64,000 nt of DNA. It comes from Anaerolineaceae bacterium (GTDB lineage: Bacteria; Chloroflexota; Anaerolineae; Aggregatilineales; Phototrophicaceae). How positions within the stretch are numbered: the first letter of the stretch is position 1; the number at the start of each line of letters is the position of its first letter. The notes under the pieces are model-generated. The model did no database searches, was not told the origin of the DNA, and saw only the letters and a list, made by a program, of their open reading frames with translations. The DNA is taken from assembly GCA_002702065.1 (NCBI GenBank), contig NZXX01000005.1, positions 186,001-250,000 of the forward strand, given 5' to 3'. The position numbers and the translations under genes are program-made. Below are positions 25,430 to 35,334 of this stretch, one piece after another.

Positions 25430-25960
25430 CTAGTCCCGAATACTGGTCATATATCCCGGGCTGCTTTTACTGGCATGTAGCTCGGCAAAACGGGCAACCA
25501 GCGCGTCGGCCACAAATGGTGGAACCATGCTGCTTACATCGCCCCCCAGTTCCGCCACTTCACGAATCGTGCTGGAACTGATATGAATGTGACGCTCATC
25601 AGCCATAATGGCAACGGTTTCAATCTCCGGTGCCAGCTTCCGATTGGCGAGTCCCATCCTGAATTCTAACTCAAAATCCGAAAACACGCGCAAACCGCGT
25701 ATTATCGCCATTGCACCTACTTCTTGCGCATAGTTTACTGTCAAACCCGTATATGGCGCAACCCGGATATTTGTATCGTCCTTAAACGCCTCTGTTGCCA
25801 TTTCAACACGTTCATCCACATTGAACAAGAGGCGCTTTTTTGGCATATCATAGACGCCCACTACAATGACATCGAAAAAGTGAGCAGCGCGCCGGGCCAC
25901 ATCGATATGCCCATTATGAATGGGGTCGAGCGACGCCGGGTATATGGCAATACGAACCAT
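25430..25960 (-). CDS. coaD: Phosphopantetheine adenylyltransferase
   Basis: A 176-residue nucleotidyltransferase of CoA synthesis (4'-phosphopantetheine plus ATP to dephospho-CoA). The motif IYPASLDPIHNGHID contains the ATP-binding HxGH-type site as N-G-H. IIRGLRVFSDFELEFRM and the C-terminal ISSSTIREVAELGGDVS are family hallmarks. Length is slightly longer than the usual ~160 because of a C-terminal tail. GGAG lies 9 nt before the ATG. It is 39 nt downstream of recG. Confidence 0.95.
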   Translation of the reverse strand: MVRIAIYPASLDPIHNGHIDVARRAAHFFDVIVVGVYDMPKKRLLFNVDERVEMATEAFKDDTNIRVAPYTGLTVNYAQEVGAMAIIRGLRVFSDFELEFRMGLANRKLAPEIETVAIMADERHIHISSSTIREVAELGGDVSSMVPPFVADALVARFAELHASKSSPGYMTSIRD

Positions 25961-25999
25961 GCCATTTTCTCCAAGTCTTATTGTTCGGCCAAAGCCAGA

Positions 26000-28666
26000 T
26001 TAACTAACATCACTACGATCATCCTGCAACATCTGCACCCGTTCGGCCAGCAGCCGGTGCTGGCTCTGGCTGAGTGCCGGGTCTTCTTCATATATCGTGC
26101 GTGCTTCGCGCAGGGCCAGGTCAACCATCTCCGGCGTCACGGCTTCGCTCAGCCGGTTCAGGGCTTTAAACTGGCTGCCCAGCATGCCCCCACTCTGCTG
26201 CGTCCCCAGCAAATCGCCAGAACCACGCAGTTTCCAGTCCATCTCCGCCAGCCGGAAGCCATCCACGATGTCCTCCATCGCCTGCAACCGCTCGATGGAT
26301 TCCGCCGTGTTGTTATCCGGGATCAGCAGACAGTACGAAACATGCTGCCCACGCCCGACACGCCCGCGAAACTGGTGCAACTGCGCCAGCCCGAAGCGAT
26401 TCGCGCCTTCGATCACGATGACGCTGGCGTTGGGCACATCCACACCCACTTCGGCCACCGATGTTGTGACCAGCACGTCATAATCGCCCCGGCTGAATGC
26501 CGACATCATGTCATCTTTTTCGCCGGGTTTCATGCGCCCGTGCAGCAGGCCAACCTTGTAGCGGAAGAACACTTTCGACAGTTCTTCGTAAGCTTCCAGT
26601 GCCGAACGTGCCACGATTTTCTCGGATTGTTCGACCAGCGGATGCACAACAAATGCCTGCCGCCCCTGATCAAGCTGCGATTTGACGAAGCTGAAAATAC
26701 GTTCACGGGCGACCGGTTCGACCACGCGGGTTTGAATCGGCTGGCGACCCGGCGGCAGTTCATCAATGACGGTCAGGTCGAGGTCGGCATGCAGAGTCAG
26801 TGCCAGCGTTCGCGGGATCGGCGTCGCAGTCATCACCAGCAGGTGCGGGTTGCGCCCTTTACCGCGCAATGCGCCGCGCTGTTCCACCCCAAAACGATGC
26901 TGCTCATCAATCACCGCCAGCGCCAGATTGCTAAATTCGACACCTTCCTGAATCAGCGCATGGGTGCCGACAATCACATCCACCGAGCCATCTGCAATGC
27001 GCGCCCGCACGTCTTCACGTTCCGACGCACTGAGCGATCCGGTCAGCAGCGCGACCACGGGCTTGCGGTCACCGGGAAGGTTCTCCATTGTCTTGCCGAT
27101 ATTGCGGTAATGCTGCTCCGCCAGAATACTGGTCGGGGCCATAATCGCGGCCTGCCGGCCATTCGCCACTGCCAGCGCCAGCGCCACCGACGCAACCGCC
27201 GTCTTGCCGGACCCGACGTCACCCTGCAACAGACGGTTCATCGGTACACCCAGGGCCGCGTCGCGCCGAATATCCGCAATCGCCTTTTGCTGCGCGCCGG
27301 TCATCTCATAGGGGAACGCCGCCTGCAAGAAACTTTGCAGCCAGTCATCCGCCACTTCCAGCGGATCAGCCGGGACACTCTGCCATTCGCGTCGGTTCGC
27401 CAGAATCGCGAGCTGCATCAACAGCAGATCATCAAAAACAATGCGCCGGGTGGCATGGTGCAGGTGATCCTGCCCCTTTGGGAAATGCACATTGCGCAAT
27501 GCCCAGCCCAGTTCCGCCAGTTCCGTGCGGTCCAGCGTGGCTTCGGGCACATAATCCGGCATGTGCTCTGCCCAGTAAGACACGGCCCGTTTCATCAGAC
27601 GACGCAGGCCGCGTGCTTTCAAGCCTTCCGTCAGCGGATACACCGGCACAATGCCGACCGTATGCAGATTATCCGTGTCCAGATGTTCCCATTCCGGGTT
27701 CGCCATCTGCATCCGGTTGCGAAAAATGGATGTCTGGCCGCTCAGCACAACCTGATCGCCCGCTTTGAAATAGCGCGACAGGTAATGCTGGCCAAAGAAG
27801 GTGACATCCAGCAGGCCAGTGCCATCATCGACCACGACCTGAAAATCCTTGCGCCGGTTCGCGCCGATTTTGACTTCTGAGTTGCGCACCGTACCGATCA
27901 CGGTCACCGTCACGTTTGGCTGCAACTTGTCAATCGAGATCAGGTTGGTGTAATCATCGTAACGGCGCGGCAGAAAGTACAACAAATCAATGATACGGTT
28001 CACACCCAGGCGGTTGAAGGATTCCGCCATTCGGTCGCCTACCCCTTTGACCACCGTTACCGGTTGGTTCAGGCCGCGCATCACATCAATCGCTTCTTCC
28101 GCGTCGATCTGCGGGCGCGGGCGGCGTGGGGGCCGGGCCAGCCGGGGCGGTGGCTGAATATCCAGTTTGAGCGGTGCGGCGCTGCCAGAGAAATCCAGGT
28201 CGCCGGCACTTTCTTCCACCTTCTGCCGGTTGTCCGGTCGAGAATCCGGCTTGCCTTTACGGCGCGATGTTGTCTGCTGCTTGGCCGGTTTACGCTCTGG
28301 CGGCGCGGGTTTGGGGCGCTCCTGCTTCGGCGGTGGAGGCGGCTGTACATCCTCCTGCGGCGGCGATTCTTCTTCTGGCGGGGCCTGAAACTCCGGTGGC
28401 GGCGCGACCCGCCCCATAATGCGGTCCAGCATGTAGCTGATCTGATTCAGGCGGTCGGTACGGCTTTCATTTTCCGCATAAGCCTTCATCAACTGCTGCA
28501 ACTCATCGACCAGCAGATGATGTTCCGGTTTGCGCGCTTGCGCATGGGCATCACGCACCCAGTTATCGCTGAATTTGGCAAGCCCGCCGATCACAGCGGT
28601 GTTATTGCAACCTTGCTCGCGCTCCAGCTTGAGAATTTTGACCAGTGTTTCCAGGGCGGATGGCAC
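26000..28666 (-). CDS. recG: ATP-dependent DNA helicase RecG
   Basis: An 888-residue helicase for reversal of stalled forks and branch migration. Residues ~205-350 hold the wedge/OB domain (VTVVKGVGDRMAESF, DLLYFLPRRYDDYTN). The Walker A LLQGDVGSGKTAVA lies near 480, the DEAH-type box reads VIDEQHRFGVEQRG, and the C-terminal helicase signature includes EGANRFGLAQLHQFRGRVGRG. The first ~195 residues are an extra N-terminal region: a helical part followed by a Pro/Lys-rich linker absent from E. coli RecG. It lies 3 nt after degV. Confidence 0.95.
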   Translation of the reverse strand: MPSALETLVKILKLEREQGCNNTAVIGGLAKFSDNWVRDAHAQARKPEHHLLVDELQQLMKAYAENESRTDRLNQISYMLDRIMGRVAPPPEFQAPPEEESPPQEDVQPPPPPKQERPKPAPPERKPAKQQTTSRRKGKPDSRPDNRQKVEESAGDLDFSGSAAPLKLDIQPPPRLARPPRRPRPQIDAEEAIDVMRGLNQPVTVVKGVGDRMAESFNRLGVNRIIDLLYFLPRRYDDYTNLISIDKLQPNVTVTVIGTVRNSEVKIGANRRKDFQVVVDDGTGLLDVTFFGQHYLSRYFKAGDQVVLSGQTSIFRNRMQMANPEWEHLDTDNLHTVGIVPVYPLTEGLKARGLRRLMKRAVSYWAEHMPDYVPEATLDRTELAELGWALRNVHFPKGQDHLHHATRRIVFDDLLLMQLAILANRREWQSVPADPLEVADDWLQSFLQAAFPYEMTGAQQKAIADIRRDAALGVPMNRLLQGDVGSGKTAVASVALALAVANGRQAAIMAPTSILAEQHYRNIGKTMENLPGDRKPVVALLTGSLSASEREDVRARIADGSVDVIVGTHALIQEGVEFSNLALAVIDEQHRFGVEQRGALRGKGRNPHLLVMTATPIPRTLALTLHADLDLTVIDELPPGRQPIQTRVVEPVARERIFSFVKSQLDQGRQAFVVHPLVEQSEKIVARSALEAYEELSKVFFRYKVGLLHGRMKPGEKDDMMSAFSRGDYDVLVTTSVAEVGVDVPNASVIVIEGANRFGLAQLHQFRGRVGRGQHVSYCLLIPDNNTAESIERLQAMEDIVDGFRLAEMDWKLRGSGDLLGTQQSGGMLGSQFKALNRLSEAVTPEMVDLALREARTIYEEDPALSQSQHRLLAERVQMLQDDRSDVS

Positions 28667-28669
28667 GAC

Positions 28670-29521
28670 TTACAGCCTCCAGTTTTTTTGAACAATTGCA
28701 TAACCAAGAGATTGAGCGCCAACATGCGTGCCCAGCGTGGGCGACACATTCACCTCAAATACCTCTTGCGGCAAAATATCGGCAACCTGTTCCCGCAGCC
28801 ACGCAATCCCTTCAGGATTGTTCACATGCAGCAGTGAGACTCGTTCCAGCGGACCATGCGCCCGCATCATGTGAACAAGCTCGTCACGCGCCCGTCTGGC
28901 TGTGCGCACGCGGGATAATACTTTGACCTCATCTTTAATGGTGACAATCGGTTTCACCTGCAACAGCGCACCGATGCCTGCGGCTGCCAGGTTAATCCGG
29001 CCACTCCGGCGCAGGTTATCCAGCGAGTTGATCATCGCTGCAAAATAGCCGTGCTCCCGCACCTGTTCAACCGCTGCCAGCACCTGCGCCAGATCACCGG
29101 TTTCTGCGGCGACTTCTGCGCCAATCAACACCTGATAACCCAGCCACATGGTGACGGTTCGTCCATCAATCAGAGTCACTTGTTCCGGTGGCAAATGTGC
29201 CGCGCCCAACCGCATGGATTCGTAGATGGCGCTCAAGCCAGCCGGTGCGGTCACGATCACCACATGATCTGCGCCTGACATAGCCTCATCAATTTTTTGA
29301 CGCGCTACTCCGGGCGACGGAGCAGCAGTCGTCGGGAATGGATTGAGGGTGGGCAGGCGGTTGAAATAATCTTCCCGGTCCAGTTCGACGCCATCATCAG
29401 CGTAGCTGCCGTCCCCGATATTGACGTAGGTCGGCACCACCGTAATCTCCCACTTGCGGGCGACGTCTTCCGGAATATCACAGGTGCTATCGGTCACAAA
29501 ACGAATTTTTTTAAAAGTCAT
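28670..29521 (-). CDS. DegV-family fatty-acid-binding protein (FakB-like), copy 1
   Basis: A 283-residue DegV protein with VTDSTCDIPEDVARKWEI, the family opening, then FPTTAAPSPG, and a mid-domain motif IDGRTVTMWLGYQV. DegV/FakB proteins bind a free fatty acid and present it to the FakA kinase for phosphorylation. It overlaps the preceding degV by 11 nt and lies 3 nt upstream of recG, all in one operon with fakA. The two DegV copies differ substantially, so they may bind different acyl chains. Confidence 0.9.
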   Translation of the reverse strand: MTFKKIRFVTDSTCDIPEDVARKWEITVVPTYVNIGDGSYADDGVELDREDYFNRLPTLNPFPTTAAPSPGVARQKIDEAMSGADHVVIVTAPAGLSAIYESMRLGAAHLPPEQVTLIDGRTVTMWLGYQVLIGAEVAAETGDLAQVLAAVEQVREHGYFAAMINSLDNLRRSGRINLAAAGIGALLQVKPIVTIKDEVKVLSRVRTARRARDELVHMMRAHGPLERVSLLHVNNPEGIAWLREQVADILPQEVFEVNVSPTLGTHVGAQSLGYAIVQKNWRL

Positions 29522-30386
29522 CGTTTAAATACTCCGTCTCACTCTCCAGCAGCGCGACCCCGGTCGCCTCAGTTCCAATGAGTGCAGTCAAGGCAAAACC
29601 ATAGGGTGCGTAAGGAAAGTGACGGTTGGGGAACTCTGCGGCCAATCGATCCTGTAACTGACGTGTCTGGTCACCAGGCTGACTTTTGCTCTGAAGGATC
29701 ACAACCTCTTCAATATCGGTAAATTCAACCACAAATTCAACCAGTCGCTCAATCGCCTGCGGGCGGGTACGCACTTTTTCAATCGGTCTCAGCGATCCAT
29801 CCTCGATGGTCAGGAATGGTTTGACGCCTAACATCGCCCCCAAAAAGACGTGCGACTGGCTCAGAATATCGTTTTGCAGCACCGATGTCAGCGAATCCAC
29901 ATAAAAGACCGAATAAATGCGTTCAATCGCGCCACGAACCCGGCGCACGGCATCATCCAGAGACACCATCTCCTGGGCTGCCCGCAGGGCAATGCGCACC
30001 AGCATTGCCTGAGCCGCCGAAATCGTCTGAGAGTCGATGACCACGATTTGGCGGGCCCCCGCAATCTGAAAAGCGGCTGCATTGGCGCGCTCCCAGCTCG
30101 GGTAAATCTTGCGAGATGGGTGAATGGAGATGATGGCGTCGCACTCGTTCATTAACTGACGGTAGACGTCGACAAAATCCGCTTCGGTAGGCGAGTCGAT
30201 TTTTGGTGCGATCGCTGCCTGGGTGCTGACCCGCATCAGTTCGTCGGCGCTCAGATCAACACCTTCCCGGTAAACCTTGCTCCCAATCGTGATACGGTTG
30301 GGCACAATGGTAATGCCGGGTTGGTGGGCGACATGGGCGGTCGTAAAGTGCGCAGAGCTGTCGGTGACAATCTGAATATTGACCAT
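29511..30386 (-). CDS. DegV-family fatty-acid-binding protein (FakB-like), copy 2
   Basis: A 291-residue DegV protein: IVTDSSAHFTTAHVAHQPGI at the N terminus, KIDSPTEADFVDVY in place of the usual TSQPT loop, and IDSQTISAAQAMLV in the middle. Start ATG 30386 is directly adjacent to the fakA stop (30387-30389), implying coupling. It is clearly paralogous to the next gene. Role as in FakB: acyl chain carrier for the FakA kinase. Confidence 0.9.
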   Translation of the reverse strand: MVNIQIVTDSSAHFTTAHVAHQPGITIVPNRITIGSKVYREGVDLSADELMRVSTQAAIAPKIDSPTEADFVDVYRQLMNECDAIISIHPSRKIYPSWERANAAAFQIAGARQIVVIDSQTISAAQAMLVRIALRAAQEMVSLDDAVRRVRGAIERIYSVFYVDSLTSVLQNDILSQSHVFLGAMLGVKPFLTIEDGSLRPIEKVRTRPQAIERLVEFVVEFTDIEEVVILQSKSQPGDQTRQLQDRLAAEFPNRHFPYAPYGFALTALIGTEATGVALLESETEYLNDDF

Positions 30387-32060
30387 TTATTCGACACTGA
30401 TGATAAACGGATACAGAGGCTGGCCGCCCCGTACAAGCTCCAGGTCCTGATCTTCAAACTGGTCCATCAACGCATCCACCAAAGCACGCGCCTGCGGCTC
30501 ATCCAGCGACTCACCATAATACAGGGTGATCAGTTCGCTATCATCCGTCACCGCCTGTTCCAGCAGGTCACGCAGAACCGTCGCCAATGTGCTATCAGCC
30601 ACCACCAGATCACCATCCAGCAGGCCGATATACTGTCCGACCTGAACCTGAAGGCCATTCATCTCAACATCACGTGTTGCCACGGTGATTTCACCGCTGG
30701 TGATATTCTGCATGCCGGCCTGCATCGCGGCGCTGACTTCTTCGATATTATCAGAATGTGCCACGTTGGTATAGGCAAGCATGGCGCTGATACCCTGGGG
30801 CAGCGTGCGACTGGGTACCACGTGTACGTCCTTATCACGGGCCAGCGAAGCTGCCTGCTGGGCAGCCATGATGATATTCTTGTTGTTTGGCAGCAGCACC
30901 ACTTTGCTGTTTTCCAGCGCGTCAATCGCCGCCAGAAAATCCTGCGTGCTGGGGTTCATGGTCTGACCGCCGGATATCATATGGGCAACTTGCAGGTCCT
31001 GCTCAAATATCTGGCGCAGGCCATCGCCACTGGCGACAGCGATTACAGCCACTTCATTGGACGTGCGTGCACCCGCATCGTCATACTGCCGGGCCAGTCG
31101 TTCTTCCACATAGTGCTGATACTGGTCCTGCATATTCTCGACGACTACATCATCAATGGCCGCCCCAACGCCAATCGCGTAACTGAGCGGCTGACCGGGA
31201 TCGTGCACATGCACATGCACTTTGATCAAGCGCTCGTTTCCCACGACCAGTGTTGACCACCCCATCGCTTCGATAGTGGCCCGCACCGCCTCGACATCCA
31301 TGCTTTCGCCATGCATCAGAAACTGGACATCATAGCCGTAGCCTTCTTCATCCTCCGGGACCAGTGCCTCCTGCCAGTCGCTGGCATCCGTCGTGGCACC
31401 GGCAGCCGCCGGGTCGAGTACGGCTTCACCGCTGAGCATACGCTGAATGCCTTCGAGCATAAAGACAAGACCCTGCCCACCTGAATCCACCACACCCGCT
31501 TTTTTGAGCACCGGCAGCAAGTCCGGCGTGCGCTGAAGCGAATCCTGGGCAGCCTGCACCATTACGTCAAGCAGTTTCTGCATGTCATGCTCACTGGCCT
31601 CGTTCACATACCGCACAACGGCTTCGGTAGCTTCCCGCGCGACGGTCAGAATCGTCCCTTCGACAGGTGTCGACACACTGGCATACGCTTTGCGCACAGC
31701 CGCTTCGCAGGCGGCCACAAAAACCGGGGCGTCGAACACATCCATACCGCGAATCGATTCGGCAAAACCCTGCCACAGTTGGGATAAGATCACACCGGAA
31801 TTGCCCCGTGCCCCCATGAGGGCACCATGCGCCACCGCGTCGCCGACGATGCCGACTTCAGGTTCATCCATCCCGGCGATTTCCTGATAGGCACTCCGCA
31901 TCGTCAGCATCATGTTTTTGCCTGTGTCGCCATCCGGCACCGGGAAAACATTCATCTGATCGACTTGAGCATGATTTTGTTCCAGCCAGGCCAGGCCAGC
32001 AGCCACAACCCACTTCAGACGATGACCATCACAGATGCGGTGTTCGACATTTACAGACAT
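30387..32060 (-). CDS. fakA: DAK2-domain fatty-acid kinase (FakA/YloV type)
   Basis: A 557-residue protein. Residues 1-200 are the DhaL/DAK2 nucleotide-binding domain with FPVPDGDTGKNM (D43 and D45 Mg ligands), GARGNSGVILSQLWQGF and DSGGQGLVFMLEG. The middle and C-terminal parts (VALLPNNKN-like region VVLLPNNKNIIMAAQQA) are FakA-specific. With the two DegV proteins downstream it would make acyl-phosphate from exogenous fatty acids for phospholipid synthesis. AAGG precedes the ATG. It heads the operon that runs to 24832. Confidence 0.92.
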   Translation of the reverse strand: MSVNVEHRICDGHRLKWVVAAGLAWLEQNHAQVDQMNVFPVPDGDTGKNMMLTMRSAYQEIAGMDEPEVGIVGDAVAHGALMGARGNSGVILSQLWQGFAESIRGMDVFDAPVFVAACEAAVRKAYASVSTPVEGTILTVAREATEAVVRYVNEASEHDMQKLLDVMVQAAQDSLQRTPDLLPVLKKAGVVDSGGQGLVFMLEGIQRMLSGEAVLDPAAAGATTDASDWQEALVPEDEEGYGYDVQFLMHGESMDVEAVRATIEAMGWSTLVVGNERLIKVHVHVHDPGQPLSYAIGVGAAIDDVVVENMQDQYQHYVEERLARQYDDAGARTSNEVAVIAVASGDGLRQIFEQDLQVAHMISGGQTMNPSTQDFLAAIDALENSKVVLLPNNKNIIMAAQQAASLARDKDVHVVPSRTLPQGISAMLAYTNVAHSDNIEEVSAAMQAGMQNITSGEITVATRDVEMNGLQVQVGQYIGLLDGDLVVADSTLATVLRDLLEQAVTDDSELITLYYGESLDEPQARALVDALMDQFEDQDLELVRGGQPLYPFIISVE

Positions 32061-32152
32061 ACCATAACCTTTAGTTTCAAAGATACTTTATTTTGAGGAC
32101 ACATTACGCCAATCATTTGCTGAATTCCAATACGAACAGATACTTAAAGAAT

Positions 32153-32196
32153 AAAACACACAGCGCTCACGATTCGTTACCCTTTTATGAGCGCTG
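32153..32196 (-). terminator. Terminator overlapping the end of rpe
   Basis: On the minus strand CAGCGCTCA (32196-32188) pairs perfectly over 9 bp with TGAGCGCTG (32169-32161). The loop holds the rpe stop codon, and TTTT follows after TGTG. It separates rpe from the fakA promoter region. Confidence 0.7.
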
Positions 32197-32842
32197 CCTG
32201 TAATTGCTGGATTCCATGCTGAACTGAAAACTGCTTGCTGAAGATGCTGCTCCCGGCCACCAGCACATCAGCACCAGCAGCGACCACCTGTTGGACCGTG
32301 GTGGTGTCGATACCACCATCCACACCCAGGTCGATCTGTCGCCCGCTGTCCACAATCATGGTCCGCAGCTGCCGGATTTTGGGCAGGATTTCCGCCAGAA
32401 ACGACTGGCCACCAAACCCGGGATTCACCGTCATCACCAGGATGACATCCACCATATGCATGATCTCGCTCAGGCTGGCCGCGGGGGTATGCGGGTTCAG
32501 CGCCACCCCGGCAGCGCAGCCCGCAGCATGAATGCTTTGCAGCGTACGATGTAAGTTCGGAGAAGCCTCAATATGGACCGTGATCCGATCCGCCCCGGCA
32601 TCCGCAAAGTCAGCGATATAACGCTCTGGCTCGACGATCATCAGATGAACATCCAGCGGAAGGCTCGTACTACGCCGCGCCGCTTCGACCACCAGCGGCC
32701 CCATCGTGATATTGGGGACAAAGCGCCCGTCCATCACATCAATATGAATCAGATCGCCGCCGCTCGCCTCAGCCTCAGCGACCTGCTCGCCCAACCGGGT
32801 AAAATCCGCAGCCAGGATAGAAGGGGCAATGCGAACAGCCAA
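32177..32842 (-). CDS. rpe: Ribulose-phosphate 3-epimerase
   Basis: A 221-residue TIM-barrel enzyme interconverting ribulose-5-P and xylulose-5-P. APSILAADF, HIDVMDGRFVPNITMG, MTVNPGFGGQSF and GVDGGIDTTTV are all present with metal and catalytic residues. The frame extends to 32908, but TTG at 32842 has AAGGA a few nt upstream and yields the normal length. A candidate promoter (TTGTAA, 16 nt, TATTGT) lies just before it. Confidence 0.95.
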   Translation of the reverse strand: MAVRIAPSILAADFTRLGEQVAEAEASGGDLIHIDVMDGRFVPNITMGPLVVEAARRSTSLPLDVHLMIVEPERYIADFADAGADRITVHIEASPNLHRTLQSIHAAGCAAGVALNPHTPAASLSEIMHMVDVILVMTVNPGFGGQSFLAEILPKIRQLRTMIVDSGRQIDLGVDGGIDTTTVQQVVAAGADVLVAGSSIFSKQFSVQHGIQQLQAALIKG

Positions 32843-32935
32843 TTCATTTTCCTTACAGGTACAATAAAGACAGGGTGTTATCTTACAAATTTGCACGCCA
32901 AATAGCAATTGATGGTTTGGTGCGCCTGTCCCGCG

Positions 32936-33913
32936 CTACCACTTGACCTCTTTTGGTACGTAGGGCGCTTCCAGATACTCGATGTCCGCTTCCGTCAGGG
33001 CAACATCCACCGCAGCCAGCGCTTCTTCAAGATGATGCATCTTGGTCGCGCCGATAATGGGGCTGACGATGCCGGGTTGGTGCAGCATCCAGGCCAGCGC
33101 CACCTGCGCCGATGATACGCCCAGCCGGTTACCAACCTCGATACAGCGGTCCAGCGTTTCCCAGTCTGCGTCGGAATCATAGAGCCAGTGCGACTTGCGA
33201 TCCGCTTCGGAACGCGAAGTATTGCCCTGATCGCCACGCACCCGATTGCCCGCCAGGAAACCACGCGCCATCGGACTCCAGGGAATCAAACCGACGCCCT
33301 GGTCGATGCAGAACGGAATCATCTCGCGTTCTTCCTCGCGGTAGGCCAGGTTGTAATGGTTCTGCATCGAGACGAAGCGGGTCCAGCCGTGCAGGTCAGC
33401 CGTATACTGCGCTTTGGCGAACTGCCACGTCCACATGCTGGATGCACCGATATAGCGCACCTTACCCGCCTTGACCACATCGTGCAGCGCTTCCATGGTT
33501 TCTTCAATTGGGGTGTCATCATCCCAGCGATGAATCTGGTACAGGTCGACATAGTCCAGCTCCAGCCGCTTCAGCGACGCGTCGATGCCATCCATAATAT
33601 GCTTGCGCGATAACCCAACCTGATTCGGGCTGTCCCCCATCGGGTTGCGGATCTTGGTTGCCACCACATATTCTTCGCGGCTGTTGAACATTTCCTTCAG
33701 CAGTTTGCCGGTAATGACCTCGCTGGCCCCGTGTGAATAGACGTCGGCAGTATCGAAGAAATTGATTCCGCTGTCGACGGCATGCTGTACCATCGGGCGG
33801 GCCTCATCTTCCGGCAGTGACCATTTGAGATCGTTCGGGTCGCCATAAGACATCATGCCCAGGCATATGCGAGAGACTTTCAGCCCGGTCTTACCCAGCT
33901 TCACATACTGCAT
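32936..33913 (-). CDS. Aldo/keto reductase
   Basis: A 325-residue NADP(H)-dependent oxidoreductase with the complete catalytic tetrad D54, Y59, K87 and H128 (FFDTADVYSHG, VVATKIRN, YQIHRWD). The C-terminal nucleotide region VSPIIGATKMHHLEEAL is of the AKR11-13/YajO-like type. The physiological aldehyde or ketone is unknown. It is read as a single gene; the next gene, rpe, starts about 90 nt away. Confidence 0.93.
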   Translation of the reverse strand: MQYVKLGKTGLKVSRICLGMMSYGDPNDLKWSLPEDEARPMVQHAVDSGINFFDTADVYSHGASEVITGKLLKEMFNSREEYVVATKIRNPMGDSPNQVGLSRKHIMDGIDASLKRLELDYVDLYQIHRWDDDTPIEETMEALHDVVKAGKVRYIGASSMWTWQFAKAQYTADLHGWTRFVSMQNHYNLAYREEEREMIPFCIDQGVGLIPWSPMARGFLAGNRVRGDQGNTSRSEADRKSHWLYDSDADWETLDRCIEVGNRLGVSSAQVALAWMLHQPGIVSPIIGATKMHHLEEALAAVDVALTEADIEYLEAPYVPKEVKW

Positions 33914-33989
33914 CAGCTATCCTCCTGTGATCGAAAATTTACAGGCAGATAGTAACACGAAGCAGCGCCATCCACCCAAATCAGGCTGC

Positions 33990-34292
33990 TCAGCAAATGC
34001 GCCAGCCCATTTCCTCGATGCGGAACCGAAGCTGCCGGAATTCCTGGTCGGAATCCAGCACAAAGACCGTTTCTGGCCGGGTGAAAAACTCGACCGTGCG
34101 CAGGATCATACCATCGGCATAGACCTGAATGACGCGGCGCGCCACCACCATCTGCGCTGTCGGGCTTTGGACATAGGAACCGGCATTCTGGCCGCAGGTC
34201 TCAAAGTTGATGAACCGCACATCATCATACTCGTCGATATATTCCAGCCCGGCCTCGCTGATATGCAGAATCGCACCATAGTTATAGATCAT
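33990..34292 (-). CDS. Small hypothetical protein, 100 aa
   Basis: A soluble, beta-rich-looking protein beginning MIYNYGAILHISEAGLEYID. It has three Cys (INFETCGQ, GWRIC at the very C terminus). Its start overlaps the end of rlmN by 11 nt, so it is probably co-expressed. The central pattern (VFVLDSDQEFRQLRFRIEEM) is not diagnostic. Not recognised. Confidence 0.6.
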   Translation of the reverse strand: MIYNYGAILHISEAGLEYIDEYDDVRFINFETCGQNAGSYVQSPTAQMVVARRVIQVYADGMILRTVEFFTRPETVFVLDSDQEFRQLRFRIEEMGWRIC

Positions 34293-35334
34293 TGGCTATC
34301 TCTCCGGGCGCAATCACACTCGCCTTGAGCTGACCGCAACCTGCGTCAATATCAATGCCGCGCCGCACGCGCACCGTTGCCGACACGCCATACTGGCTCA
34401 GAATATCAATAAATTGCTCTGCCGCCGCTGTGTCCGATGGCCCGCCACTATAGCCCGGAGTCGGGTTGAGCGGGATGGCATTGACGTGGCACAACAGGCC
34501 CTTCAGGAGCTTGCCGAGCGCGTGCGCCTGCTCCGGCGTGTCGGTTTCACCGCTGATAAGCGCCCACTCAAACGTAATGCGCCGCCGCGTCTTGTTGACA
34601 TATTCATGACAGGCTGCCATCAGTTCATTCAGCGGCCAGCGCCGGTTCACGGGCAGCAGTGCGCCGCGTTCTTCATCCGTTGCCGCGTGCAGACTGATCG
34701 CCAGCTTGACCTGCAAGCCTTCATCGGCAAAGCGTTTGATGTGCGGCACCAGCCCGACCGTACTGACCGTGATATGCCGCGCACCAATACCCAGGTCGCT
34801 CATCAGCCGACGAATCGCCGCCAGCGACTGCTTGTAATTATGGAACGGCTCGCCCATGCCCATCAGCACCACATTACTCAGGCGGTCCCCTTCCGCTTCG
34901 AGTTCGCGGGCAAATGCCATCGCCTGTTCAAAAATCTCGGCAGCGGTCAGGTTGCGGGCAAAGCCCATCTGCCCGGTGGCACAGAAAACGCAGCCCATCG
35001 CACAACCCGCCTGCGTCGAGATGCAGGCTGTACGCCGGTCATCATCATAAATCATCAATACGGATTCGATGAACTGTCCATCCGGCAGCCGATATAACCG
35101 CTTGATCGTCCCATCACGGCTGATCTGTTCCGTCGCCAGCTCCAGCACGCCAAGCCGCGTTTCCGTTTTCAGCCGTTCGCGCAGTCTGGCCGGGAGGTTC
35201 GTCATCGCGTCGTAGTCGCCCACACGCTTTTCATACAGCCAGTCCCAGATCTGCTGGGCGCGAAATTTGGGTTCGCCCCACTCGCCCAGCAAATGCGTCA
35301 ATTCATCCTTGCTCAGTTCGTAAAGATTAATCAT
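34282..35334 (-). CDS. rlmN: Dual-specificity 23S rRNA/tRNA m2A methyltransferase RlmN
   Basis: A 350-residue radical-SAM enzyme methylating C2 of A2503 in 23S rRNA and A37 of some tRNAs. The cluster motif C111-AMG-C115-VF-C118 is intact. PKFRAQQIWDWLYEK, VLMGMGEPFHNY and the C-terminal VRVRRGIDIDAGCGQL with the methyl-carrying Cys complete the family pattern. It overlaps the upstream MA-type gene by 8 nt. Confidence 0.96.
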   Translation of the reverse strand: MINLYELSKDELTHLLGEWGEPKFRAQQIWDWLYEKRVGDYDAMTNLPARLRERLKTETRLGVLELATEQISRDGTIKRLYRLPDGQFIESVLMIYDDDRRTACISTQAGCAMGCVFCATGQMGFARNLTAAEIFEQAMAFARELEAEGDRLSNVVLMGMGEPFHNYKQSLAAIRRLMSDLGIGARHITVSTVGLVPHIKRFADEGLQVKLAISLHAATDEERGALLPVNRRWPLNELMAACHEYVNKTRRRITFEWALISGETDTPEQAHALGKLLKGLLCHVNAIPLNPTPGYSGGPSDTAAAEQFIDILSQYGVSATVRVRRGIDIDAGCGQLKASVIAPGEIANDL

